The translations under genes and the position numbers were made by a program. Source: Podarcis raffonei (taxonomy: Eukaryota; Chordata; Lepidosauria; Squamata; Lacertidae). Taken from it: a DNA stretch of 64,000 nucleotides. The notes beneath the pieces were generated by a model. It worked only from the letters and a program-made list of their open reading frames with translations, made no database searches and was not told the DNA's origin. Below are positions 48,256 to 55,290 of the stretch, in pieces (within the stretch, counting starts at the first letter, position 1; each line of letters begins with the position of its first letter). The DNA is taken from positions 106,041,851 to 106,105,850 of the forward strand of contig NC_070604.1 of the NCBI RefSeq assembly GCF_027172205.1, read 5' to 3'.

Positions 48256-49815
48256 GCCCATGACACATCCTCCAGTTTGCAGATCTGCCCACAGGTCCTA
48301 AAATGTTGGCGACCCTGTCTTGAAACAGCCCCACCGCCTGAATTTTACACAGTAGAGTTTGAAAGCCCTACCAGAACCCCAGGCTTGGCTTAGCACCAAG
48401 CACAGTTCCTGTTTAACTAACTCCAGATGTGCTCTGTTGGACAATGCTTAGCTTGCCTTCTATCTGCTTCAGAAGTTGCAAACCTTCTCATGGTTACCCC
48501 CACATCCTGTGATTGCTGCTTGGCAGAAACTAGCAGTTAGCAGTTCAGCGACTCCTGCTGTGTTGATTTGAGTATGCACCCTACAAATTTCCTATGAGTG
48601 GCTGGGGCAACGTAGCCGGATAGGCGGAGTATAAATAATAAAATTATTGTTATTTTATATTTGCAAGTCCCCCCAATTCTTGAAGGAGGCACTAACTCAA
48701 CCTGCTTCCATCACCATGACAGGTGTTCAAGAATTCCTCTGAGGCTGTCTTCGTTTACCTCCATTTTCTTTTCCCTTTTGGCCCTAGGAGGTTTCTGTGG
48801 AAAGGCTCTTTCAAGCCACAAGTCTCTCCCCTGAGCTCCTCGATTGTGCGCTGAAACCTCTGATGACGAATGGGATCTTGACCCAGAGCCAGGGTAAGTA
48901 TGGAGATGGGATCTTGAGTTTTCCCAGTGAGGTGGGTGGGAACCTGACTTCCAGCTACTTCCATGGAGCACTTGCTTTGCCCATATCCTTTCGAAAACTG
49001 CAGCCAAGGAGAGTTTCCCAAGCTGGGCTTCAAAAAGAGCCAGCTATGCTGGAAATCTGAGAAGTTCTGCCAGTCAGAAGTCCTTACGTCAGGGGTCGCC
49101 AATCTAGTGCCTTCTAGGTGTTCTGCAATACCGTTCTCACCAGTCCTTGCCAGCCCGGTTAAGGATAAGGGATGATAGGAGTTGTAGTTCCCAACAGCTG
49201 GAAGGTGCAATCTTGGCTATGCCTGCCCTATGTCTTTTGGCTCCAGGTATCTTGAGGCTGAGTGAGGGGACGCTGGCCCAAGCGCCCAGCCAGCGCCTGT
49301 GGCTGTTGCCCAAGCAGACCTACTTTGATGTGGAAGAGAACAAGGGCAGGGCTCTGGAGAGGAAGAGGAACACCATCTGCTGCCTCCTTCTCGAGATCCT
49401 GAAAGAGGAGAGAGAGCTGCACATCGACAGCCTGGTGTTCAGGGTACGAAATGCAGGACTCTGGCCTTGTAGCGCAGTCCAGCTGGTAGCCAATACCAGA
49501 GACTAACCCACTCTTTCTGCCTCTTCCCAGGTGATAGATGCCTACCAGAAACGGAAGCTGGGCTCAGTCCCAAAGTTCTCCAGCTTCTGCTGCAGCAGCG
49601 CTGACGTCCTGTCCTGCGTGCTCCACCTGCTAAACCAGGGCTCCATCCAGCGCCGGGAAGACCACCCACATCTCCTGCAGTGCGTCTCCACGGAGCCCCC
49701 CGCCCTGCCGGCACCAAGGAACCAGCCTCAAGTAGTCTTCCAAACCGTTGAGATAAAAAAAGCACCCACTGCACCCTGCCCACAAAAGAGACAGGCGTTC
49801 TCTACATTTAGGTAG
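22891..49815 (+). CDS. CUL7: Cullin-7-type giant E3 scaffold (CUL7), with CUL9-like internal block
   Basis: 29 in-phase coding exons give about 1958 aa: 22891-23461, 24817-24971, 25716-26228, 26946-27081, 29702-29886, 31079-31454, 32041-32242, 33095-33302, 33718-33911, 34808-35016, 36144-36369, 37053-37158, 37477-37704, 39237-39327, 39425-39596, 41856-41961, 43537-43632, 43722-43897, 44363-44496, 44592-44777, 45051-45166, 45707-45889, 46262-46419, 46883-47123, 47277-47451, 47833-47978, 48788-48893, 49247-49443, 49531-49815. Domains in order: N-terminal CUL7/CUL9 region ([19 protein letters not shown], then ARM-like [15 protein letters not shown]), CPH (about 360-435), an ARM-like block (about 646-916), DOC/APC10 (about 1104-1290) and cullin with winged-helix end (about 1317-1958). 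A Lys near 1851 (LLLEILKE) matches the neddylation-site lysine of the family. The protein ends KRQAFSTFR, the CUL7-type terminus, with no RING-IBR-RING. CUL7 scaffolds a ROC1/SKP1-FBXW8 ubiquitin ligase and the 3M complex. The exon 5 and 7 acceptors were chosen by phase. Many middle exons read closer to CUL9 than to human CUL7. Confidence 0.92.
24326..24594 (+). mobile_element. Sauria SINE, 5'-truncated
   Basis: It runs from CGGTCCCAGCTCCTGCCCAC through AAGTGCAAGTAGATAAATAG to GAGTCGGACACGACTGGCCC and CCTTTACCTTTA. The tRNA head is missing. It lies in CUL7 intron 1. Confidence 0.88.
25030..25375 (+). mobile_element. L2-clade LINE (family A) 3' end
   Basis: The plus frame reads [20 protein letters not shown]-like sequence (GGCACCCGCCCTGTGGAACG), then the GGCGCCCAGAGTGGCTGGGG 3' consensus and an AATAAATTATTAG tail. 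It lies in CUL7 intron 2. Confidence 0.85.
26283..26428 (+). mobile_element. hAT-like fold-back MITE
   Basis: Arms TTTCTCAACCTGTGGGTCC and GGGGACCCACAGGTTGAGAA, with inner arms AGATGTTGTTGAACTACAAC and TTGTAGTCCAACAACATCT. It sits 55 bases after the exon 3 donor of CUL7. Confidence 0.8.
26565..26860 (+). mobile_element. L2-clade LINE (family A) 3' end
   Basis: CCTGAGGTCCAGCACCGAGG through TGGAACGCCCTCCCATCAG to GAAGCCGCCCAGAGTGGC and AACAATAAATCATT. It lies in CUL7 intron 3. Confidence 0.82.
27108..27735 (-). mobile_element. L2-clade LINE (family B) 3' end
   Basis: The minus frame (27906-27427) includes [40 protein letters not shown] and [19 protein letters not shown], an L2-type RT C-terminus distinct from family A. 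The tail is uninterrupted across the point where the 15078 copy is split. It lies in CUL7 intron 4. Confidence 0.82.
28480..28720 (-). mobile_element. LINE 3' tail, L2/CR1-like
   Basis: ATCATCATCATTTTATTTGT and TGCCTCCTTTCCCTAG, followed by an A/T-rich body, resemble a reversed 3' LINE tail. The family is not certain. Confidence 0.4.
28883..29141. mobile_element. Tc1/mariner-like MITE (CTATAAGACGCACC family)
   Basis: Terminal inverted repeats CCATATTTTTCGCTCTATAA and TTATAGAGCAAAAAATACGG are flanked by TA on both sides. Internal inverted arms AACAGCAAGAGGGATTGC and GATCCCTCTTGCTGTTC make it almost fully fold-back. It is non-coding, in CUL7 intron 4. Confidence 0.7.
30118..30985 (-). mobile_element. 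L2-clade LINE (family B) 3' end
   Basis: The minus frame (31077-30445) reads [60 protein letters not shown] and a [15 protein letters not shown] end. This is the longest family-B copy here. It lies in CUL7 intron 5, ending about 95 bases before exon 6. Confidence 0.87.
32440..32820 (+). mobile_element. L1-clade LINE 3' end, interrupted by a later insertion
   Basis: The plus frame [20 protein letters not shown] then [12 protein letters not shown] matches the L1 ORF2 C-terminus. It stops at 32577 and resumes after 32727 because of the repeat inserted between the duplicated TTAGGAGACCATT. The distal end is fuzzy. Confidence 0.75.
32565..32739 (-). mobile_element. Unclassified SINE-like retroposon with 13-bp target-site duplication
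   Basis: An exact 13-bp direct repeat TTAGGAGACCATT (32565-32577 and 32727-32739) brackets about 149 bp. On the minus strand the insert begins near GTAGCCGTGTTGGTCTGAC, contains TGTATCTGAAGAAGTGTGCA and AGCTGGTCTCTAAGGTGCTA, and ends in an A/T-rich tail. It lies inside an L1 fragment in CUL7 intron 7. Confidence 0.8.
34050..34456. mobile_element. Tc1/mariner-like MITE (CTTATACATGG family)
   Basis: Terminal repeats CCATACTTTTCTGTATATAA and TTATACATGGAAAAGTATGG are flanked by TA. A subterminal repeat of the CTTATACATGG motif is present. It is non-coding and about 407 bp, in CUL7 intron 9. Confidence 0.68.
35228..35392 (+). mobile_element. L2-clade LINE (family B) fragment
   Basis: The plus frame [20 protein letters not shown] then [20 protein letters not shown] matches the family-B RT C-terminus. 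Confidence 0.75.
35393..35525 (-). mobile_element. L1-clade LINE fragment
   Basis: The minus frame resembles the L1 ORF2 C-terminus (CTTCTAAGAATCTCTGGTCC and TTAATTTATCTAATTCTGCA are reverse complements of the DKLTGRI-type region). Confidence 0.55.
35866..36090 (+). mobile_element. L2-clade LINE (family A) 3' end
   Basis: GGGAGTGGCGCCCTCCCTGT, TTTTAGAAGACATCTGTATC and AAGCTGCCCAGAGTGGCTGG, then GGACAGGGTATGAATAAAAT with a TTGTTGTT tail, just upstream of CUL7 exon 11. Confidence 0.78.
37886..38000 (+). mobile_element. Bov-B (RTE-clade) LINE, extreme 3' end
   Basis: TTGACCAAACTGCGGGAGGC through GGTCCATGGGGTCACGAAGA to GAGTCGGACACGACTAAACG and AACAACAACAA. It lies in CUL7 intron 13. Confidence 0.85.
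38088..38240 (+). mobile_element. tRNA-derived SINE with CR1-like tail
   Basis: The head AGCTCAGTTGGTAGAGCATG, GTGGGTTTGAGCCCCG (A and B boxes) and TTGGGCAAAAGATTCCTGCA leads to a CR1-like 3' end (GACTAGATAATGCTTGTGG, CACAATTCTATG). It is a SINE, not a functional tRNA gene, because the acceptor stem is not closed. Confidence 0.72.
38238..38304 (+). repeat. (ATT)n/(TAA)n microsatellite
   Basis: ATT units followed by AATAATA units form an AT-only fold-back tract in CUL7 intron 13. Confidence 0.8.
38505..39120 (-). mobile_element. CR1-clade LINE, 3' region
   Basis: The minus frame (38981-38553) reads [40 protein letters not shown] and [20 protein letters not shown], matching the C-terminal region of CR1 reverse transcriptase (IxVYKYLKGG, RRFRLNIRKHFF, LPREVVESPSLExFK). 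It is 5' truncated, in CUL7 intron 13. Confidence 0.8.
39695..39754 (+). repeat. (GAA)n trinucleotide repeat in CUL7 intron 15
   Basis: About nineteen uninterrupted GAA units on the sense strand of CUL7, abutting the 3' tail of a minus-strand family-A L2 copy, where (TAA)n normally sits. Confidence 0.92.
39755..40292 (-). mobile_element. L2-clade LINE (family A) 3' end
   Basis: Minus-strand [20 protein letters not shown] and [20 protein letters not shown] with RQRAFLVVV-type sequence, plus the 3' consensus TTATACCCCAACCATCTGGC as read on plus. It lies in CUL7 intron 15. Confidence 0.85.
40490..40665 (+). mobile_element. LINE-derived fragment (L2-like RT C-terminus)
   Basis: GGCCTTTTCTACAGTGGCTC, TTTGTGGAATCGCCTGGCTC and AGGCGCCAGGCAGAAACATT resemble a third L2-like family. 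The match is weak. Confidence 0.45.
40668..41075 (+). mobile_element. L2-clade LINE (family A) 3' end
   Basis: [20 protein letters not shown], then GGCACCTGCCCTGTGGAATG, then GGAAGCCGCTCAGAGTGGCT and a TTGTTGTTGTTG tail. An ACAACAAAAATACAAC expansion interrupts the 3' region at 40926-40950. Confidence 0.83.
41168..41690 (-). mobile_element. L1-clade LINE, ORF2 fragment
   Basis: The minus frame reads [60 protein letters not shown] and [20 protein letters not shown], a well-conserved stretch of vertebrate L1 ORF2 downstream of the RT core. It lies in CUL7 intron 15. Confidence 0.9.
42070..42512 (-). mobile_element. L1-clade LINE 3' end with 18-bp target-site duplication
   Basis: An identical 18-bp repeat CAAGGTTTTGCCTTTGTT lies at 42070-42087 and 42495-42512 and brackets about 407 bp of L1 3' UTR plus the last ORF2 codons in minus orientation ([11 protein letters not shown]-type). 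Heavily 5' truncated, in CUL7 intron 16. Confidence 0.87.
42660..42920 (+). mobile_element. MIR-like CORE-SINE
   Basis: Head GTGTGGTGTAGTGGTTAGGA with a B-box-like region, CORE motif GGGTGACCTTGGGCCAGTCA, and the 3' region TGAGACTCCTTCGGGTAGTG and AAAGCGGGATATCAAATCC. The same family is reversed at 55517 and 60115. Confidence 0.82.
43030..43330. other. AT-rich interspersed sequence, unassigned
   Basis: TTTTTAATTAGCATTCCACC then an A-rich body resembles a reversed LINE tail, but no diagnostic block is present. Confidence 0.3.
43993..44143 (+). mobile_element. hAT-like fold-back MITE
   Basis: Arms ACAGGGTTTCCCAAAAATGG and GCCAAGTTTGGGAAACCCCG, with inner TTGTTGGACTACAATTCCCA and TGGGAGTTGTAGTCCAAAAA. 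It lies in CUL7 intron 18. Confidence 0.78.
44182..44236 (-). mobile_element. L2-clade LINE (family A) tail, short
   Basis: TTATTTATACCCCACCCATC then TGGCTGGGTTTC, the reverse of the family-A 3' consensus. Confidence 0.6.
48210..48254 (+). repeat. (GT)n microsatellite
   Basis: About 22 GT units in CUL7 intron 26. Confidence 0.95.
48592..48652 (+). mobile_element. L2-clade LINE (family A) tail, short
   Basis: GAGTGGCTGGGGCAACGTAG, then GATAGGCGGAGTATAAATAA. It lies in CUL7 intron 26. Confidence 0.6.
49086..49228 (+). mobile_element. hAT-like fold-back MITE, degraded
   Basis: GGGGTCGCCAATCTAGTGCC to GAGTTGTAGTTCCCAACAGC and CTGGAAGGTGC. It lies in CUL7 intron 27, just before exon 28. Confidence 0.5.
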
Positions 49816-52800
49816 AACTGGCTGCTGGCCGGCCGACACAGCTGCCCAGAATGCTGCCTTCCTGCGTGGGGCTTTTCGAGGCAACGGCGAGGAGGGCGAC
49901 GGGTGTTTTTGCTCCGCAGCTGACTCCGACTCCTCCTAACAGATTGCAAGCTGCCTTTTCAGCAACGGGCAAAGTGTGCTTCGGTAACGTTATGGGCTGC
50001 GGTGGGCAGAGCTGGCTCCCTCCTGCAAGGAGAAAGTAGAAAAGTTTCCGCAAGCAGCTGCTTCCAGAAGGTGGATGTTTTTTATTCAAGCCAAGGGGCT
50101 GCCACTGCCTGGCTGCCGGCCTGCCGTAAGTCTCCCGGGCTAGCAGCCGGTCTGTTATTCGGTGCAATAGGATGCAACAAAGACTGGTTGGTAAGCAACC
50201 ACAGCCTTTCCTGAATGTCCAGAGTCGCTTGTGGTTGTATAACCCAGGCGACTCGGGAAGCGTCTTCTCCAGATTGTATACTTGCCTTATTTCCCCCAGT
50301 GTCAAATTGCCGTGCAAACACGGCCCGATGGAAGGATTGCTTCCTTCCCCCTCACTGGGAACGTGATCTTTTGATTAATGTCTCTGGCCTTAGGGGAGGA
50401 GCATCTCCCATCCTTGCATGTTCGTTTGGCTGCTGAACAAAGCTAGCACCTCGCTGAGCTGATCTGCAGGCCACTTCTGGTCCTTTTTTCTTTTTTGTAA
50501 TCCTCAAATCCAGGGCTAGCCAACATGGTGTCCTCTAGATGATGTTGGGACTACCCACTCCTGACAGCTGCAGCCAAGATAGCGAATGGTCCAGGATCTT
50601 CAGGAGTTGTAGTCCATCGTCATCTAAAGTGCCTCCTGTTGGCTACATGTGCTCTGATTTCTTTAAGACATCCTTTCGGTCCATAAGACAGGACACCCGG
50701 CCTAGCCTTTGTGTAGGAATCTAGTGCTGGTGTATTTATTTTTATTTATTTCTTATTTTTAATGTATTTTGTGTTCTCGTTTTATATTTTTTGTGTTGTG
50801 AACTGCCCTGGGATATTTGGACGAAGGGTGGTATGCAAATGTAATAAATAATCACAATAATGATTGAGCCTCTCGCATTCTAGCCTAACAGTGAGGGCCA
50901 TCGGGCAGAGGCTGAAGAGTGAACGGCCGGCACCTTTCCCTTTGCAATGGATGAGTCAGCCTTTGATGGGTGCTGAAGCCCTTGCCAATGGCCAGACCTG
51001 GCCTGGGGTGGTCACTGTGAACCACGGTGCAGTACATTAGCTGCTAAGAGCCAGCTGTTGCTTTAATTCTAAAAACGAGACCTAGAAGTTTGTACTCTCA
51101 GATGTAGCTTGTGAGCAAGTTCGTTTACATAACAAGTGCACACGATTTGTGTAGTAGCTATAATGTCCACTGCCCCAGTAGGTAATATGTGTATTTGTAG
51201 AGGTCTATAGGGACCTATAGCTGTCACTGAAGGAAGGGATGGTTGGAGACACCCAGTTTTTAAACATTACACATTGATATGGCTTGTGGGGATGGGCCAT
51301 GTGGCATTTGACCTTCTGTTAAGACTCCAGCCTTCCTCAGCTCCAGCCAGCATGGTCAGGGGTCAGAAATAAACAGGATCTGTCATCTTCCCAAAATCAG
51401 GTACGTGAGGTGCTAGGCTTTGGGAAGGCGACATGATGGCCAGGACAGGGTTCCAGAGTCCTCACACCTCCTCCCCAAAGCCTAGTTAGCACTTTCCCAG
51501 CTTTGGCAAGGAAGTGGGAGGGCTCTAGGATCCTGCCAGAGCTTCATGCCTCCATTCCAAAGCGCAGCACCTTGCTTACCTGATTTTGGGAAGCCAGTGT
51601 GAGGGCTGGGGGCTCATATTTTCACCTTGCTCCCCCCACCCCTCTCCCGCACATCAGGGCAGCCCAAAGTACTCTTGGTGGCCCACTTGTTATGAAAAAT
51701 TGGACTGCCCTGTTGGAGGGTCAAAAATGAGGTGCAAGACATCTCACTCACTGGTACTTCTGCATATTGTTTTACCTCCTATGCTTTCTGTTGCCTCGTT
51801 CAATGCAATGGCCAGCTGCTGTGTCATTTCATTCCCTTCTGAAGAAGTCCAAAACCTGCAATCCCATTAACTGCTAAAGTCCAAATAATAATAATAACAA
51901 TAAAACAAATTGGTTAAGAATCCATGGCCTGGTTTCCTTGAACTATCATGGGTCCAGCGGTATAACGTTAGCATGAACCGAGTTACTGTCTTTGTTGCAA
52001 GAAGCTGAATTCAGGCGGTGTGTTGTTTGGTAGAAACGAGATTGGATGCCTGGGTTGATGGACTTCAGCTTGCAACAAGGAAGGAAGGCAGTGGCACTCA
52101 GCACCTGAAAAGCAGTCTGAGCATCGCCATCTCATAGGTGTCCACACCGTAGTTGTCTTGCCTTCATGCAGCTGGACTCCTTAACCAGTTAAGCACAAGC
52201 AACTTTGCACAAATCTTTCAGCCATCTTTACACACCCACTCTCTCCACCCACCTTTTTTTTTAAAATACCCTCCCATTGCCAAAGATTTCAGCAGATTAC
52301 TACAGGATGTGGAACAAAGAAGTACCGGTTCTTTAGACAAGGAAAAACTATCACAAAAGGCTTTATACTCTCAGGCCTGAATTTCTTTGGAAAGCAAATT
52401 TTCAACTGCTTAGGGACGGGTAGAACTGTGGAAGCCAATGCAGAGGCTTCTGGAGCTGGCTTGCACCCACACTGCGCCTTTTCTCCCTAAGATCAGCATG
52501 CTGGTAGACAGCGCTTAACTGTGCAGGCTGGGGTCAGGTTTAACAGGAGGCAGGAGGGGCTGCCAATAGTACAAGATGGACATTTATCCAAAGGCTTAGA
52601 GTGCCTCTCCTCTCAGAAGTATGCATGTGTGGCATGCTTTTGTTTCTAACCTGGTAACAGATAAGTCTGAGATACCGGAAAGTGGTTTTCATTGCTGGCC
52701 TGCTACCTTTGACACCGAAAGATCAATCCGTTATGAAGATCTGAACAGGGAAACGTTTGGTGATACGGGTGACGAAGTGCACGCTGGTTGGAATTCAGAT

Positions 52801-53195
52801 AGCTTTTAAAGAAGAGAGACAAGAAGGAAGCGTCTAGGAACAAGTCACCAACTTCTGACGTGCTGCAGAAGCTAGCCATAATTTCTGCTGCATTAACATT
52901 CACACATCAGGGATCCCTGTTTAGACCCTGCATTTGAGAGCTAAAAAGCTGCTCTGGCCTCATGCAAGGAGCTTGCAGTAGCCTGGTGCCTTGACATTTA
53001 CGTTTTCTCAAAACCAGCAAGCTCTACAACCGCTTTCGAAGCCCCCCCCCCCCCCCGTGTTTGCTCGGTGTTTTCAAAAATAGTGAGTCCAGGTTCCCCT
53101 TTTGCTCACAGTCGCCGTAGTTCTTTGACCTTTCACTTCTCAAAACAAGCCAAAAATTCCAAGCCAACTCACAAATTGACCCGAAGCCTTGTCAG
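49816..53195. other. CUL7 3' UTR and CUL7-PACS intergenic stretch
   Basis: No exon is visible, and there is no coding match to the RING-IBR-RING that follows the cullin domain in CUL9. Contents seen: a fold-back MITE fragment at about 50515-50640, an LINE-like tail ending in AATAAATAATC at about 50740-50860, and a hAT-like repeat at about 51380-51610. A candidate CUL7 poly(A) signal AATAAA lies at 50843-50848, inside the LINE tail. Confidence 0.5.
50843..50848 (+). terminator. CUL7: Candidate CUL7 polyadenylation signal
   Basis: The first AATAAA downstream of the stop at 49815 that I noticed, about 1.03 kb away, supplied by a LINE-like tail (GGGTGGTATGCAAATGTAAT then AAATAATC). Unproven. Confidence 0.35.
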
Positions 53196-53216
53196 TCACA
53201 ATGGTACCAGCATTAA

Positions 53217-53222
53217 TTTATT
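53217..53222 (-). terminator. Candidate poly(A) signal of the PACS-family gene
   Basis: On the minus strand AATAAA lies about 2.1 kb past the stop codon at 55291. No earlier convincing signal was noticed, so the 3' UTR would be about 53200-55290. Confidence 0.4.
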
Positions 53223-55153
53223 AAAATTAATCCAGAAAGCAACCTTACATTAAGTTTAACAAAAATAGAATCTTGTAAAAAATGGGGTTAACCCACCATC
53301 CCTGCTCTCCTAACCTCGAGCAGCTGCGTCCGACGAGCAGGCGCAATACCACAGTTTAGGTCTCTTGAGTTCGGTAGGATACACTTTCAAGGCAGGGGAA
53401 GGTTGGTTTGGCAGTTCTAGTGACACAAGGAGCTCCAGGAAGGCAGGGAGGCCTGGGCCTTGGAGTCCACTTGGTTTTTTAGAAAATGAGAGAGAAGGGA
53501 AGGGGTTTGGGGGTGGGCACTGGCGGGTCTCGTCAGGGAAGAGGAGGGCAAAGAGGCACAAATAGCTGCCACGGGAAGGCTAGGCTCAGGACACCTTTGC
53601 TGCAGTTACTGGCTCTCTCGTTCTGGTGCTCGTGTTGGATTTTAGGATGTGTTCGTGTATATATCTGTGTCTGCGTGTCAGTCATTTTTAAAAGGAACTT
53701 GTTCCTCCTCGTACATCCTGTTCTGCAAGAGACCTGCCTCACGAAGGTGCAACTCGGCCCAGCTAGCGGAGCTCAGGAGAGCGCTGCAGTGAGTGCAGTG
53801 GCCATCAATGGAGTGCATGGCATGTAAGCTGGCGCTCCATCGCAAGACAGCGCCTTGGCCAGAAAGCCCTCCCGGGGGCACAGGCCGCAGGGGCCTCTGG
53901 CCTGCCCTCCCTCAGCTGTGCGAGCAATGGCTCCCCCTCTTGCTCCACCTACCTAGCAGGGCCCAGCAATGCGGCAATCAAAGCACACACTGTTTCACCA
54001 CAGCTGCAGTACATCCTGCACGAAGAGGTCCTTGCCCCACTGCAACTCTCTTTTTCTCTCATCCTGCTTTCTCTGTACTCTCCCCCGCCCCCCACAAATA
54101 AAAGCCAGAACAGATCGGTTAGTGACGAAGCCCCTCGGCTTCCCCCTCCAGCCCCATACAAGCTGTGCTGCTTTAGCAAGACCCTTTCCCCCTTCCTATT
54201 CCACTGGAATGGCACTCATTTGAGTTTCTCCCGCCTTTTGTCATGGAGGTCGGCCTACTGTGCTTTAAAGTGGCAAAGAACCAGCCGTTCTAGGATTCAG
54301 TCCCTCTGCTGCACCAGAGCAATCCCGCCATCTGTGGATCTGTATCGGGTCCCAGAGGCAAGCGCTGCCCTGGGCTCGGGCACTCCTGTGCCACCTCCCC
54401 CTTAAAAATGGGAAGCAAACAGCAACACAGCAACTCCAGCCTTTTGTCTTGCAAACGTCTTGAACTACACAAAGCAGCTCATACCTGGACCAGCTGCCTG
54501 CTGCAGAAACGAGTTGCCCCTGCCTTTCCTTTCTGCTATCTCTGTACCACTTGCTTTCTATTCTCCCATCTGGGCATTTCCTCAGGGCATGAGAAGCTGA
54601 GCAGTGTCAGGCCCACTCCAAGCAGGAGGGGCCAAGTATTTTTTAGGAGAGACGGGGAAAGCTACTTTGTGTTAAAAGATGGCAAGGTACCCAAGATCCC
54701 AGCAGCCCTCTGTGCACTGGGGGCGGGCATTGCAGAGTGGCACTTGTGGGCAGAGGTCCAGCTTGCCCAGAATGGCAACGGGGTGAGCCTGGCTGAGCAA
54801 ACCCCCTTTCTTGCCCATGGCAAGGCATGGGAGGGAACAGAGTCCCAGCTGCCCCGAGCCGACGGCTGGTTGGGGAGCTGTGCAAGTTCCCCCCTGGCCT
54901 CTTTCATTCCTGGAACAAGGAAAACTGGCCCAACGGCCGAGTCTTCAAGAGTTCAGGCTGAGAAAGCTCTGTGAATGCGTGCAGGTGTGTGTGTGCCTTC
55001 CTTCCGTTTCCTAGGACCAAGTTCACGTTAAAAACTAAAACAAAAACAAAAAAAAACCTCATGGGTGAGACGTAAAGCAAATCGGGATGCTCCTTGCACA
55101 GAACAAATGGAGCCAAAGAGAGCCCTGGCCGGATTAGGGCTCCAGCCCTGGGC

Positions 55154-55177
55154 CATCAGGCAGTCCAGTCCAGTCCA
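55154..55177 (+). repeat. (CAGTC)n short tandem repeat
   Basis: Four to five CAGTC units in the presumed PACS 3' UTR. Confidence 0.8.
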
Positions 55178-55290
55178 GTCAGTCATCTTCGGCAGAAGCA
55201 AGGAGCTGGATTGTCCCTCCTCTGTTCAGCACGGCAGAGCCCAAGTCCTCCCCGAGGCTATTGCCTCGGGCTGCTTCCTTTCCTTTATCC

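Larger units (their letters stand above)
53200..55290 (-). other. Probable 3' UTR of the PACS-family gene
   Basis: About 2.1 kb lies between the stop codon and the candidate AATAAA. No recognisable transposon was seen in it, unlike nearly every other 2-kb stretch of the window, which fits transcribed UTR under constraint. It contains a pentanucleotide CAGTC array at 55154-55177. Confidence 0.4.

Noticed and set aside
49816-55290. Possible hidden RING-IBR-RING exons that would make the gene CUL9
   Set aside because: No Cys/His-rich frame with RBR spacing was seen on the plus strand, and the last CUL7 exon ends with a CUL7-type terminus and stop.
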